From positions 40,651,211-40,715,210 of the forward strand of contig NC_084789.1 in NCBI RefSeq assembly GCF_028858725.1: a stretch of 64,000 nucleotides of DNA, read 5' to 3'. Source of the stretch: Colius striatus. Lineage: Eukaryota; Chordata; Aves; Coliiformes; Coliidae. How positions within the stretch are numbered: position 1 is the first letter of the stretch; the number at the start of each line of letters is the position of its first letter. A program made the position numbers and the translations under genes. The notes below the pieces were generated by a model. It did no database searches, had not been told where the DNA came from, and saw only the letters and a program-made list of their open reading frames with translations. Below are positions 21,485 to 34,000 of this stretch, piece after piece.

Positions 21485-23127
21485 AGGGAGGTTCTTCTCC
21501 CCCTCTACTCTGCTCTGCCCTGGTGAGGCCTCATGTGGAGTACTGTGTCCAGTTCTGCGCTCCTCAGCTCAAGAGGGACAGGGAAGTGCTGGAGAGAGTC
21601 CAGCTCAGGGCCACCAAGATGATCAAGGGTATAGAACATCTCTAATATGAGGAAAGACTGCGGGAACTGGGGCTGTTTAGCCTGGAGAAGAGGAGATTGA
21701 GGGGAGATCTTATTAACATTTATAAATATCTAAAGGGTTAGTGTCAGGAGGTTGGGACATCCCTCTTTTCTATAGTAGATAGTAACAGGACAAGGGGTAA
21801 TGGGATGAAGCTGGAACACAAAAAGTTCCACTTAAACATAAGAAAAAACTATTTCACCGTGAGAGTGACGGAGCAGTGGCCCAGGCTGCCCAGAGGGGTT
21901 GTGGAGTCTCCTTCCTTGGAGGTCTTCAAGACCCGCCTGGACATGTTCCTATGCGACCTGATCTAGGTGAACCTGCTTCTGCAGGGGGGTTGGACTAGAT
22001 GATCTCTAAAGGTCCCTTCCAACCCCTACCATTCTATGATTCTATGACTCGTGAGGGGGGTGGAGGGGGTATTGCAGAGCACTCTAGCACAGCTTGGGGT
22101 GCAGCATCCAAGGGTGCTGGCCATGCTGGGGGCCCTGCCTGAACCCATGCTGGTGCTGCAGGGTGGCTGATGAGACTCCCACTCTAAACAAGCAAGTGAA
22201 GCCGCTGTTCAGGCACTTCTGAACATCGCATCGACTCATGCCTGCAGACACGAGTGACCTTCTGGAGCTCTGATGAGAGTGAGTGACTATAGCCGAGTGC
22301 TGGAGTGGATACTGGGTGGTGAGATGGATGTTGGGTACCAGGATGGGTTCTGGGATGGGTGCTGAATACTGGGATGGGGGCTGGATGCCAGAATGGGTGT
22401 AGGGATGGGTGCTGTGTGCCAGGGTCCCCTCCTTTAGCTCACCAGCGACTGCGAGGGGCTGTACCTACTCCGTGACTCAGTTTCCCCAGACAGCTGCAGA
22501 GCAGCCTGGGGGGGGGTTGTATAGAGCCTGGCCTGGCCCTGACCTCCCCGTGCTCCCTCTCACCAGTCTTCTGCCCCATGTACATGCCCAACCACTCATA
22601 CGTCACCATCCGCAGCTGCCTCTCAGCCTCATGCAGGACATCCTGGCCTCCATTACTGAGAAGCTGCAGTACTTGGAGGAGCAGGGCGTCCGCGAGGACA
22701 CCCTCATCCTTGTCACCATGGTCTCCTCCGGAGGTGCCTCCAGGGCATTGGCTGGGAGGTGTTGAGGGCAGGGGTGGGGGTCTGGCTGGCGCTGACCCCC
22801 TGCCTGCATCATGCCCACAGAGAAAGCGGTGCTGCAGCCTAGCGAGGAGTGTGTGTTCACCACGCTGGGCATCAACAGCCACCTCTTTGCCTGCATCAGA
22901 AACACCTTTGACTCACTGGTGAGCACAATGCTGGGGCTGTGATGCCCCCCCTGGGCCCCCCATGGCATAGCCCTTTTCTGAGCATCCCCCTCATCCCCTG
23001 GAAGGTGTCGTTGCCTGAGGAGATACAGGTAGTGCCAAGGGACATGGAGATCCATCACGTGGAGCCAGAGGAGATCGCCAACCACCTCACTGTCTTCCAC
23101 TGGGAGCTCTTCCGCTGCATCCACGAG

Positions 23128-25046
23128 GTGGGGAGGAGGGAGAGCCCTGGGGGGGGCTGTGCCATGGTGTGTGTGTGTGTGTGAATCCTGGTTTCCTCCT
23201 TGGGCCAGGAGCTGGATGTGTCAGGGTGGGTTAACAACATCCCCTTTTCCATTTCCACAGCAGCACCACCCCAGTGCTGAGAGCAAATCCCTCCTCTGCC
23301 TGCCCTGTCTACCTGGTTTGGCTGCTGGCAGGGCTGCTCTGGCAGCATTGAGGTGCCTGGATGCTCATAAACCCTCCCTCACTTTGCCAGGATGCTCATA
23401 AACCCTCCCTCACTTTGCCAGGGGTCCAGGTGGAAATCTCCCCCTGTTCCACACCACAAACCCATGGTGGGGGGAAGGGAATCACCCCGTGCTCATGCAC
23501 ACACACAGATTCTTACCCGATGTGAGTTCTCAGCTCAGACACAAACTACCAGCAACACCAGTTACCATCGGGGCTTGCTTGGAGAAAGAAATGGGAGGAG
23601 TTTCTAAATGAAGTGGTGTCTGCAGAGCCAACATGTTCCTGACAGACTCCTGTCTCTCAGCTGCCCTCCTCATGCTGCAGCAAGGGCAGAAATAAACTTG
23701 CTAATTTGAAAAGAGAATTGAAACAAAGGACTAACATCAGCTGTCTCCACGGGGAGAGGCAGGGGATGTTACCTTCCAATTAGTCAAACAAATTTGAGAT
23801 ACCCAAAAGAAAACAACTCAGCTTTACTGAAGGAGCTGGTTCATTCCTTACATAAAAACAGAGAACACAATCAAGCCAGTCAAGTTTAACATCCTAAAGG
23901 GGGAAGGGGGGGGAAGGGGAAACATTTAGTAAAAGAGGGAAGTGTTGAGAACTGGTAGCCAAGGACTGGCTCTGGGGGAGTCAATTTTGGGGTGACCCCT
24001 GCACCTCAGTGAGGTGGGGGAAAGAAGGGCAGGTCAGCAGCGGTGAGATGGTTGTTGGGAGGGCACCAGTAAAACCAGCAAGGGAAGGTGCCTGGTCCTG
24101 AGCAGAAGATGGTGCAGGGGAGTTCATCCCACTGCCTCACCTAGGAGGTGAGGAGGGAAGGAGCTTTTCCCCAGAAGGAGCTTCCTCCAGGCCAAGGGGT
24201 CAAGTCTGGCGTTGGGATTCCCACAGCTGAGCCTCTACGTGTTGTTCCTCTCCTTTGACTTTTCATCCTGGAGAGGAGAAGGAAAAGAGGAAAGAGAAAC
24301 AGAGGCTGATGCTGCCCTGTCACAAAAGCTGTGCGAGGAGGGTGCTGCCAGCAAAACCCCCTCTGTGCCTGAGCGCCAAACCCATCACCCACCACTCTGG
24401 GCACAAGCCAAGCTCTCCTCATGGTTAAACAAAAGGGCACCTCAAACTGGGTGATCTGATGGTGGGATTTACAAACACCACGTCTCCCAGCCCTCTAACT
24501 CTGCACAGGGAAGACAACCAGCACAGACCTGCCCAGGTGTGGGCTTGCCGCTCAGCATGGCATTGAAAAGGAAACCAAAGACACATGTGTCTCTCTGGCA
24601 GGCAGAGATCACAGCACTGGAGAGAGGAAATCATTCCCCGAGCAGAGAAAGGGCTCTCCTTCCTGGAAAGCCTTTGAGTATGCTGCCTGAATTATCTACT
24701 AAGGTCTTGACATCTATTCTTCCAGGGAAGACACTGCCTCTTAGCTTAGCACCGAATTTTTTTCTCTCTCCCTGATTTATTCTTTCTACCCTCAGCCAAT
24801 GAAAAAATAAAAACAAAAGCAAGAGTCAACTTTGGACTTACTTTTTATGTGGGTTTAGTTTTAAAGTATTTAGAAATTAAATTTAACTGGAATCCTGCAT
24901 ATCATCTGCAACAAGAAGCTGAGGTTTGGGACATTTCAAAGATCAACCAGTTTGAAGATTTCCTTGGCACAATGTAATTTGATTTTTGGATGGGAGAGGG
25001 AGACTGCAGCCTGCACACCCCAAGCACAGACTCACACAGACTCACA
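23128..25046. other. Gene-poor interval holding the inferred CASC3 3' UTR
   Basis: No further RAPGEFL1 exon is seen after 23127. The interval holds a (GT)n run (23165-23183), a 31 bp direct duplication (23360-23390 and 23391-23421) and AT-richer sequence from about 24.7 kb. The part next to 25046 should be the 3' UTR of CASC3 on the - strand. Confidence 0.55.
24776..24781 (-). terminator. CASC3: Candidate CASC3 polyadenylation signal
   Basis: TTTATT on the + strand reads AATAAA on the - strand, about 265 bases after the CASC3 stop codon. Mammalian CASC3 has a longer 3' UTR, so a more distal site is possible. Confidence 0.4.
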
Positions 25047-28000
25047 TCAAGGGGACGGTACCTCAGGAGGGGGTGGTTTGATGGTCACAGGCTGGGATAT
25101 CCTTCGAGGTGGAGAAGGCTTGGGCTGCACTTGCTGCTGGACAGTGTTGTAGTACGTGACCCCTCCGTACACCTGGGACTGGGCCTGTGCTCCCCAGAGA
25201 GAGCAGAAGGGTCAGTGCTCTTTGCATTTGGGGGGAGCAAGAAAGCTGCACCCTCTGTGAGAGCACCCCATGTCCCAGACAGCCTTTACAGCATTGCCCT
25301 GGGCTGTGAAAAATGCCCCCACCCAGCACTGAAAGGGGATGGGGGTCGATTTGTGCCATGCTCCCCAAAGCTATAGCAAACAGCAAGCACTCACAGCTCC
25401 CAGGAGCTTCCCCGACCCCTTACCAGGGTCTCCCCACTCTTGGCAGGGTGGGCAGGTATAGCCTGTTTGCAGCAGATGGGTTTCCCCTTCCCCCCACAGA
25501 GCTTCCCAACTGCCAGATCATGTCTGTGCTTTGCAACAACAGCAGAGACTGTTTGTCTATACAGACATGGCAGTTAACTGTTCCCCTTCACACCAAGATC
25601 CCTCCCAGCTTGAGATTTGCCCCCAAAACAGGCAGATTCCATGATGGGGCAGGGGGGAGCAAGGAAGGTCAGAGAGTTTACAGGGTGCACATCTCTCACT
25701 CGCCACTGCGTGTCAGCCGTGTGCCGCTGCATGATGACCACCGCAGCCGCGGGTCCTACCACAGCACCCGCAGAGAGCTGCCTCATCAGAGCTAGAGAGA
25801 GAGAGCTATCTCCTTGCTGCACAGCAGCTTCTGCAGATCCGAGGCCAGACGTGGAGCAAGTAAAGCCATCCCCATGCTGGGGGATCTCTCAGCTGGTGCC
25901 AAAGAACAGCACTTGCCAGTTTCCAGCTTCCTGCCTCCATCTCAAACACGAAGCACTTCCAAAGCAATTTTTAAGGTGTCCTTGGCTTAGGACAGAGCTG
26001 GAGGGGATGTAACAGCTCACAGGCTCCCAGTAAGCTGCTTCCCTGTTCCATAGGGAAAGACCTCAATTTTGAGATCCACCAATACAGACATTTGCCCCCT
26101 TAGGCCCTAAATCCAGGGTAGCTACACAGCAGCCATGGCAGTAGTTTCTTCCTGTTACCCTCCCCAAACAGAGGCATGACAGCAAATGACCTCCCACCAC
26201 AGAGCAGCCCAGCAGCTCCACACTCTCTCCCAGGAAGCCTCAAAGAATATTCCTCACATGCCACAGGATCCCATCTGCTCCCAGTGAGCTTACCTGTGTG
26301 TTGGAATACAGATGAGGAAGAGGTGGAGGGGGGAGTGCTCCTGGGGCATAGGGGTAGCCAGGATTCCCAAAATTCATGACTCCAGGAGGGGAGAAGTAAG
26401 TTGGTGGGAGCAGCTGCTGTGGCGGGGGCTGGCCTGGGGGCACGGAGACTGGTGGAGGGTAGAGGCCAGGGTTTGTCATAGGGGCTGGTGTCTGGTGGGG
26501 ATGTAAAGCTGGGAAGGGACAAAAAAAAAAAAAAAAAAAAAAATCAGCTGATATGATGTCACATGCCCTGTCATATCAGGAAGGAGAGGCACTTTGCTCA
26601 AAGGTCTTTCCTGCAGCCATGAGAGCTCAGCTCTTGCACCAGGGAGGAAAAAAGGGAAGCAGTGATCAGCATAGCTCCCTCCCTGCTCCCAGGGACCTCA
26701 TTTATGGCCCCATCAGCATATCCATGTCAGGAAACAGTTTTTGTGGGTGAGATAGAGAATCTGCCAGTTCAATGGCTCTCATTTCTGTTTTCCTTTTCTG
26801 ATCTACAAACAGCAGGGACTGAAGAATCAGCCCAGTGTGACAGCTGGCAGAGCTCAGCACCTCACTGAAGGGGAAGTGACTGAGCCAGGAGGGTCTGCAC
26901 AGAACCTGCAGACACCCAGCCACAGGTTCCCATCATCTTGCTCCTGCATTGGCTGCAAGAGCTAGAAATGCCTCTTTCTCTTTTCTTAACATTGACTTGG
27001 CCCCATTGCATGAGAGAAGCAGATCTCTTCCATATTGGAGAAATAGGGAAAATGTATCCCCCTCAGTGAGAGAAGCTGTGGGAAAGCAGAGTTTATCTGC
27101 TGAGCCTCCCCAGGGCACAAGCACATGTTCAGTGCCCACTGGCCGTGCCCTGCTGGAGAGCTGGTCCTTACCTGGATGAGGGAGATGCATTTCTGGCTGC
27201 ACAATCATCCCTTGGGGTGGCAGCGGGGCTGGGTTCTCACTGTGGGTGTAGATTGGTCCCTGGAATTGTACTGCAACAACACAGCAGGAGATCAGGAAAA
27301 GCACCAGGGAATTTTATTGCTGCAGCAAAGCACCAGGCACACCCCGGCCAGCTCTGGCTGCGAGATTCTAAGGCGCTGCTGCGAGCAACGCTCCCATCAG
27401 CACACATGCAGGCTGTCGGGCTCACAGATGCTACGTGCTCTCCATAGAAAAGCCTCCTACTCCCTTTACAAAGCAGGATGATGCTCAGGGAATTTCTCCT
27501 CCAACACTTTAAATGCTGGAATAAATTCCTAACCCCTCCTTGGGTTTGTTCTGAAATTCTCCCCGCATTGCTTTGATTTCCAGTTTAGTTTTAAAGCCTT
27601 GTTCTCCTGACAAAAGCCAGAGAGCTCTGGCACAGGGAAGGGAGGTGGTAACACTGGTTATATGTCAGTGAGTTTAAACATCAACCAAAGAGGCTCAGAG
27701 CAGCCTTTTAATTACAGTGAGACAACGCATCAACGCTATTTACAAAGGAAAAGGAAGACAAAGCCCCCATGGTCTTCCCAACCCTCAGAAGAGTGGAGGA
27801 ACTCCTGCTCCAGCTGCTCAAGTCTGACTGAGCACACACAGGGAGCCTCAGGGGCAAGAGAGGAAACACTCACATGGGTCATAGTAGTGCCCTTCCATGA
27901 TGCTGATGTGCATGGGAGGAGCAGGCTCCGGCACTGGTGGTCTCTGCCGCTGCGACGAGTAGCGTTTCACACGGCCCCCTTGCACTGCCTTGGAATTGTC

Positions 28001-31000
28001 CAAAGGCACAGAGGGGTGAGGGTCAGGAGCCCTAAATCCAGGGAGGCAGCACCAACCCCCTCCCCCTCCTCCAGCCTCTGCAAACCTTTATCTGGGTCAC
28101 CCAGTAAAAATGACAGGCAGCCACAAAAGGGAAAGCGTGAGGCATCACAAGCAGCCCTCTCATTACAACCCCAAAACCAAATAAAGAGTTGGGCAAGAGT
28201 CACACTCCATGCAACATGTTTTACCATTTCCTCCATCCTGTTAAACTGAGGTGGTGGCCCAGTTCCCACGTGTATGTGGTTAGGAAAACCTGAGGAATAA
28301 ACAAACTGGTTATTATGGGTTTTGCCTTTGTTCCCAGTAAAAAGCCACCTCACCCATCACAGGCTCAGCAGCCCCGGGATGTTGGTGTCCCATAAACAGG
28401 CCCAGCTCTTGCTTTCATGACAAGAAAACCTCCAACAACTTGCTTCTTTGAGGTCTCTAGTTTCAATGTCTTAGTACAAATGAGAAGCTGTTGCGTTGCT
28501 GTACAGTCATTGCTGCTCAACACCCTTTAAGTTTTGCTGAAAAAAAACCCAAGGAAATCAAATCCTCAGCTTGAAATTTCTGTCCTGATCTAAGCTCTGC
28601 TCTTGCAGAGACAAGGAGCTCTTCAGAGGGGAAACAAGGAGCTATGTGGGTCTGGCTGAGCTGCAGTTCAAATCCTCTGCAGGACATTACTGCTTGTATC
28701 AAGGGCTTCTTTGAATTCAAACAACAAAGTTATGGAGTACATTCAAAACCACAGTGCCAAACTGGTCATGGGCAATGCCAGGGGAGCTAAGGTGGGTAAA
28801 AACAAACATTGGAAGTACCCACAGATCACCAATATTGCAAATCCATGCACAGGCATCATGCTGTACAGGCAGGATGACTCGATGGCTGGCCAAATGCCTC
28901 TCAGAATTAACTCCCACCTTCTCTACTAGCAAGAAACACAGACAGCAGAATAACACGTCCTTCTTACAGGAAGAAAGTGATCTCTCACCTGCAGCCTGGA
29001 GCTGTCTCATGATCAATTTGTTAAGATGCTTTATTTTTAAGCATCAAAAACCAGGAGAAAAGCACATAACCTCAGCTGCAAAGCACAGCACATCTGCACT
29101 CTCGTTCTATGGGCATGTTTAACACCTGTGGCCATGATCAAGGCCAAGGGTCTGTCCACACAAAAACTTTAACAGACACAATCAGTACAAGATGACTTAT
29201 GGTTTCATAACCTAAACCTCAGAAGATGCTTATGAAAGCAGCAAGTCGCTTTCTTCTCCTTGTTCTAGTTTTATTTCCCTCAGGAAGGATTCCAATATTC
29301 CCCAGAAAAGACTCTAATTCTGCCAAGAGATAATTATACCCTAATGACCTTTTGCACAGATGCTCAACTAAAACTGAGTCCTCAGCTCACACAAGGGTAC
29401 TTCTGCCATTTACATCCCCCCTCAGCTGGCTGTCTGCTGCTGCAGAGTGGCTTCCTCACACCAGGTACCAAGCAACTTACCAATCCCTGTCAGGTCTCAG
29501 ATAGTAGCCACAAAACCTCAACATTGGGCAAAAAGCTGATAACAAGAGGAAAGTTCTCTTCTGCTCTCATCAGGACATGACAGGAGCCTGATTACTCACC
29601 CTCTTCACCTGTCAAGCCAGCACCAGGCTCCGTCTGGCCTGGACTCTGACTCCTACTGCAGCAGCCGGTCTCACCATGGCTCACAGTGCAAAGTCCCTGT
29701 GGCTTGTACCACACATGAGATTGCAGCTTCACAGAAGCTTCCCCATGCCCAACACAAAACAGGGCAAGGATCAACTCTTAGGCCCTTCCCAGCCCTAATT
29801 TGAATGTTTAACTTCCCCCTTTTCTCTTCTGCTTTCTCCCCTCTAACCACTCCCACTGCACTTCATCAGCAGCACGAATTGCTATCGTGTACCTACTCTG
29901 AGACTGGACTAAGGCAGAGACAATTCAGCTCTGACTCGCTGCAAGAATGCAGAACCAAGAGGCAGCATCCACTTACCCCTTAGCTCCCGGGGCTGTATGA
30001 ACTGCGACTGCCTTGGTGCCCAGTTCTGCTCCGTCAGGTTCACTTGGGTCATCTCCTGCTCCAGTCCATCCAAGATGGGTTCTACTGGTGACTCCCAGTT
30101 ACTGCTCTTGGCTGATGGGAGAGACGTCTTGGCTTGTATGGGTTTTGAGGGCACAGGAGTCAGCCCTTCTGAAGAAGGTGCTTCATCTGGCAGCTTCCCA
30201 GCATCCCCAGCTTTAATTCTGGTCCTTCTTGCCCGGGAATAAGACTTCTTTTCAATGGGTCTGTCTGGTGGTGGCTGCCCAGCATCAGCAGCTGTGGGTT
30301 GGGTTTCCAAAGCAACCTCTTCCTTCCCGGGGCTGCTGTGGACACGTTCCACCTCAGGTGACTTGTCCCTCTGTGGGCTTTGCTCGCCTCGCTTGGCTCG
30401 GTAGCCACTCTCCTGTTTCATTGGCTCACCCTTTCGAGAGAGATGCTGGACACTTGCTTCTGATGCTCGGTAGCCTGGGCGGGTCTCTTTGTAGCCTCCC
30501 ATCCTTGGGTAGTTCCTGGGAGTGGGCATCCTGCCCATGCCTGCAGAGCTCCTGTTGAAGGTTTGTGGGGAAGCCAAAGCGCTGTCAGCACCTTGGTGCC
30601 GTGGAGGTTTGCTTGGCTTCTCGTTGGACGAGTTTAGGTCTTGCTGAGGAGGACTCCCAAATCTGAGGGAGAAAAAATAAAAAAAGTAGAGAGGACTGGA
30701 AAGTAATCCCTGAGTGAGTGGTGCTGCTGTGCCAGGGAATCCCTGGACCACAACTCCCAGGAACAAGGTCTAATCTCAGAGCCAAAGCCAACAACATATA
30801 ATCATAAAATCATTTTGGTTGGAAAAGCCCTTTAAGTCCACCCCCTGCCCTCACACTGCCCAGTCCACCACTAATCCATGGTCCTCAGCACCTCAGCTCC
30901 ACGGCTTTGCAATAGCTCCAGGGATGGGGACTCCCCCACCTCCCTGGGCAGCCTGGGACAGTGGCTGACAACCCTCTCATGGAAAAAGTTCTTCCACAGC

Positions 31001-34000
31001 TCCAATCTAAACCTCCCCTGGGGCAACATGAGGCTGTTTCCTCCCATCCTATCATTCATTACCAACCCCCACCTCACCACAACCTCCTATCAGGGAGTTC
31101 CAGATTGCTCATGTCTCCCCTCAGCCTCCTCTTCCCCAAGTTGAACACTCCCAGCTCCCTCAGCTGCTCCCCATCACACTTGTAGGGGCTTTGTGGCTTC
31201 AGATCTGGCATCGGAAGCACCTGGCACGAGGGCAGAGCTGTCTCTCTCTCCAGGATAAGCCAGGCTGTAGTTTGACTTTGCTGCTCACCTTGGCTTGTGC
31301 ATCCTCCTGGGTTTGATGTCATCAGGGTTGTGAGCTGACCTGATGTCATAGCCGTAAAGGGCGATCAGCTCCTGCCTGGTCTTGGGGGCCTGCTCATCCT
31401 CCCGGAACTTGTCATGCTCCCAGCGGCCCTCATCCTTCCACAGCTTCCGCTGGCGGCTCTTTGGCCTGCAACAGTCACACGGGGAGGACTGAGAAGCTAT
31501 TTCAAAGCCAAGGAGTTGTGGCAGCCCCACACAGAGACTGAGCATTTCCAGGGCAAAGTGTGCACAAGGGACAGCATCTCCTCTTCCTCCCATTCTTCCT
31601 GCCCAGCAGCTGCTGCCCTACCTATGGCCATTTCTGAAAAGCAGCACAAATCACAGAATCCCAGAATGGTGGAGGTTGGAAGGGCCTTCCAGAGCTCATC
31701 CAGCCCAACCTCCTGCTAAAGCAGGTTCCCCTCCATCAGGGGGCACAGGAACATGTCCAGGTAGGTTTGGAAACCTCCAGAGGAGGAGCCTCCACACCCT
31801 CCCTGGGCAGCCTGGGCCAGGGTCCCTCACCTCAACATCAAAGGAGATTTTCCTTGTGTTTAAGTGGAACTTTTTGTCTTTCAGCTTATGTCAATTATCC
31901 CTTGTCCTGTCACTGGGCCCTACAGAAAAAAGGGTTGCCCCATCCTCCTGACACTTACCCTTTAGGTACTTGAAAGTGTTAATGAGGTCCTCCCTCAGCC
32001 TTCTCTTCTCCAGACCCAGTTCCCACAGCCTTTCCTCATAAGGAAGATGCTCCAGTCCCCTGATCATCTTGGTGGCCCTGTGCTGGACTCTCTCCAGCAG
32101 TTCCCTATCCCTCTTGAGCTGGGGAGCCCAGAACTGGACACAGGACTCCAAATGAGGCCTCACCAGGGCAGAGTAGAGGGGGAGCAGAACCTCCCTCAAC
32201 CTGCTGGCCACACTCTTCTTGATGTATTCCAGAATGCCATTGGCCTTCTTGGCCATGAGGGCACACAGGGACACTGCTCATTGGCAAGACACTTTTTTTG
32301 TGGTGGTTTTTTTTTTTTTTGCACCCTCCCTCCCAGTCTCTCCTTCAAAACAAAAAGCTAAAATATCCTTGGAGGACACTGCAAGCAAGACAACCAAAGC
32401 ACAGACCTTCCCAGAGCTCCACAAAGAAGCAAGGAGCTGTGCTGGCAAATGCCAGCCTGGGAGTTGGCCTCAGCCTCCCTGAGGGAAGCAGAGCCAGGGG
32501 GAAAGCTCACGTACCTGACCTCCTCCTCCTGCATCTGCCCTCGGAGGTCGTGCTCAAAGAAGAGCCCTTTGCGTGGGATGTAGGCTGGGTTCTTCCGGTC
32601 CTCATCATCGTCCAGGTGCTTGGGAACTTTTTTCCCAACTTTATTCTCAACAGCTTCAGTGCTCTCCTGTCAAAACCAGGCAGCTCTCACCACTGCAGCA
32701 GTTCCTTGGTGAGAAGCCCTGCTGCATCCCAGGAAACACAAGTGTAACACCTACCTGCCCGTCCCCGCTTTGCCTCTCCCCAGTCACAGCACCTTTGGAG
32801 TCAGGTTTCTCATTCCCTTCCTCTGCTTTTGCTGCTGACTCATAGGAATCATTACTGTCCTGCTTCAGTTCCACTTTGGCACTTTCTTCCTCGCTGTAAT
32901 CCTCTTCTTCCGCCTGAAAGAGCCCCAGTGACTCAAACATGCACCTTTAGCAACAGGTCCCCCAAGGAATTTGCCCACAAGAGTCCTCAAATCATAGAAT
33001 TGCTTGGTTGGAAAAGCCCTTTAAGCTCATGGAGTCCACTCCCTGCCCTCACAGTTCCCAGCCCACCACTAACCCATGGCCCTCAGCTGCACGGCTTTGC
33101 AATAGCTCCAGGGCTGGGGACTCCCCCACCTCCCTGGGCAGCCTGGGACAGGGGCTGACAACCCTCTCAGGGAAAAAGTTCTTCCACAGCTCCAATCTAA
33201 ACCTCCCCTGGGGGAATTTGAGGCTGTTTCTTCTTGTCCTGTCATTCATTGCTGGAGAGAAGAGACTGATCCCCACCTCACTCAAGTGTCCTGTCAGGGA
33301 GTTGCAGAGTGCTCATGTCTTCCCTCAGCCTCTTCTCCAGACTGAACACCCCCATCCCCTCAGCTGCTCCCCATCACCCTTGTGCTCCAGCCCCTTCTCC
33401 AGCTCCGCTGCCCGGCTCTGGCCATGCTCCCTGAGTGAGGAGCCCAAAACTGAACACAGTATTTGAAGTGTGAAAACAGAGTTGGATTCGTGTTCCAGCT
33501 GTTACAGACCCGACATTCTTAAGGCAGAGGATTAGCTCACAAGGTCCTACCTATCCCTGGATTTCTACAGCAAAAGCAAAGACTAAACCCAACACCTCTC
33601 TCATCAGCATCATCAGAACAAACAGCCAGGCTGCTAGAGCAGCAGCAGGACAGGCTCCTGCACACAGCCACAGGCCCTCAGGAGCCAGGAAGAGTGGAAA
33701 TCATGGCCCATATCCAGCCAGTCTTTCCAAATTCCCAGGAGTTACTCAGCTGACTCTCTCAGAGCACTCTGCTGATCAATCTGGCCTGCAAGCTTCAACA
33801 CTAAAAATAGCTCTCTTTTTCAACACAATCTATTTGCACATCAACTGCTCCTTCTGTTTATGTTGGGGAAATCCAGCTGTGGCATTATTTTTAGGCACAA
33901 GAACAGAGTCACCCTGGCATGTCAGTGATGCAATAACCTCCTCCTCACTGCTTCTGCACATGCCCTGGGAGCCTTGGAGCAGGTTTTCAGGCTTGAAGAG

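Larger units (their letters stand above)
18610..22048 (+). mobile_element. CR1 retrotransposon with both ends and an internal deletion
   Basis: A CR1 copy of about 3.4 kb ending in the octamer tail ATTCTATGATTCTATG near 22031. The 5' untranslated region and ORF1 are present, which is uncommon because most copies are 5'-truncated. ORF2 has the endonuclease in pieces (20200-21070), then jumps to the C-terminal reverse transcriptase with the intact motif F-A-D-D near 21160. Several hundred codons between them are missing. It lies in a RAPGEFL1-like intron in sense orientation. Confidence 0.85.
17266..23127 (+). pseudogene. RAPGEFL1: RAPGEFL1-like gene fragment (Rap guanine nucleotide exchange factor-like 1)
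   Basis: Seven exons with usable splice sites: 17266-17344, 18177-18327, 18400-18494, 22162-22278, 22567-22733, 22821-22918, 23005-23127. They encode the RasGEF N-terminal module, a ubiquitin-like region and the first residues of the CDC25-type catalytic domain (F-H-W-E-L-F-R). The first exon(s) and most of the catalytic domain are not found. Exon 22162 contains a net +1 frame change with TGA right after codons for R-H-F. Exon 22567 lacks one base near 22632. The two shifts cancel but enclose stops. The orientation is opposite to that expected relative to CASC3. I call it a pseudogene or rearranged copy; assembly error is the main alternative. Confidence 0.72.

Noticed and set aside
23128-23410. 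Next RAPGEFL1 exon near 23206 (acceptor followed by Glu-Leu-Asp-Val)
   Set aside because: Only the first residues loosely resemble the expected segment, and the rest diverges at once.
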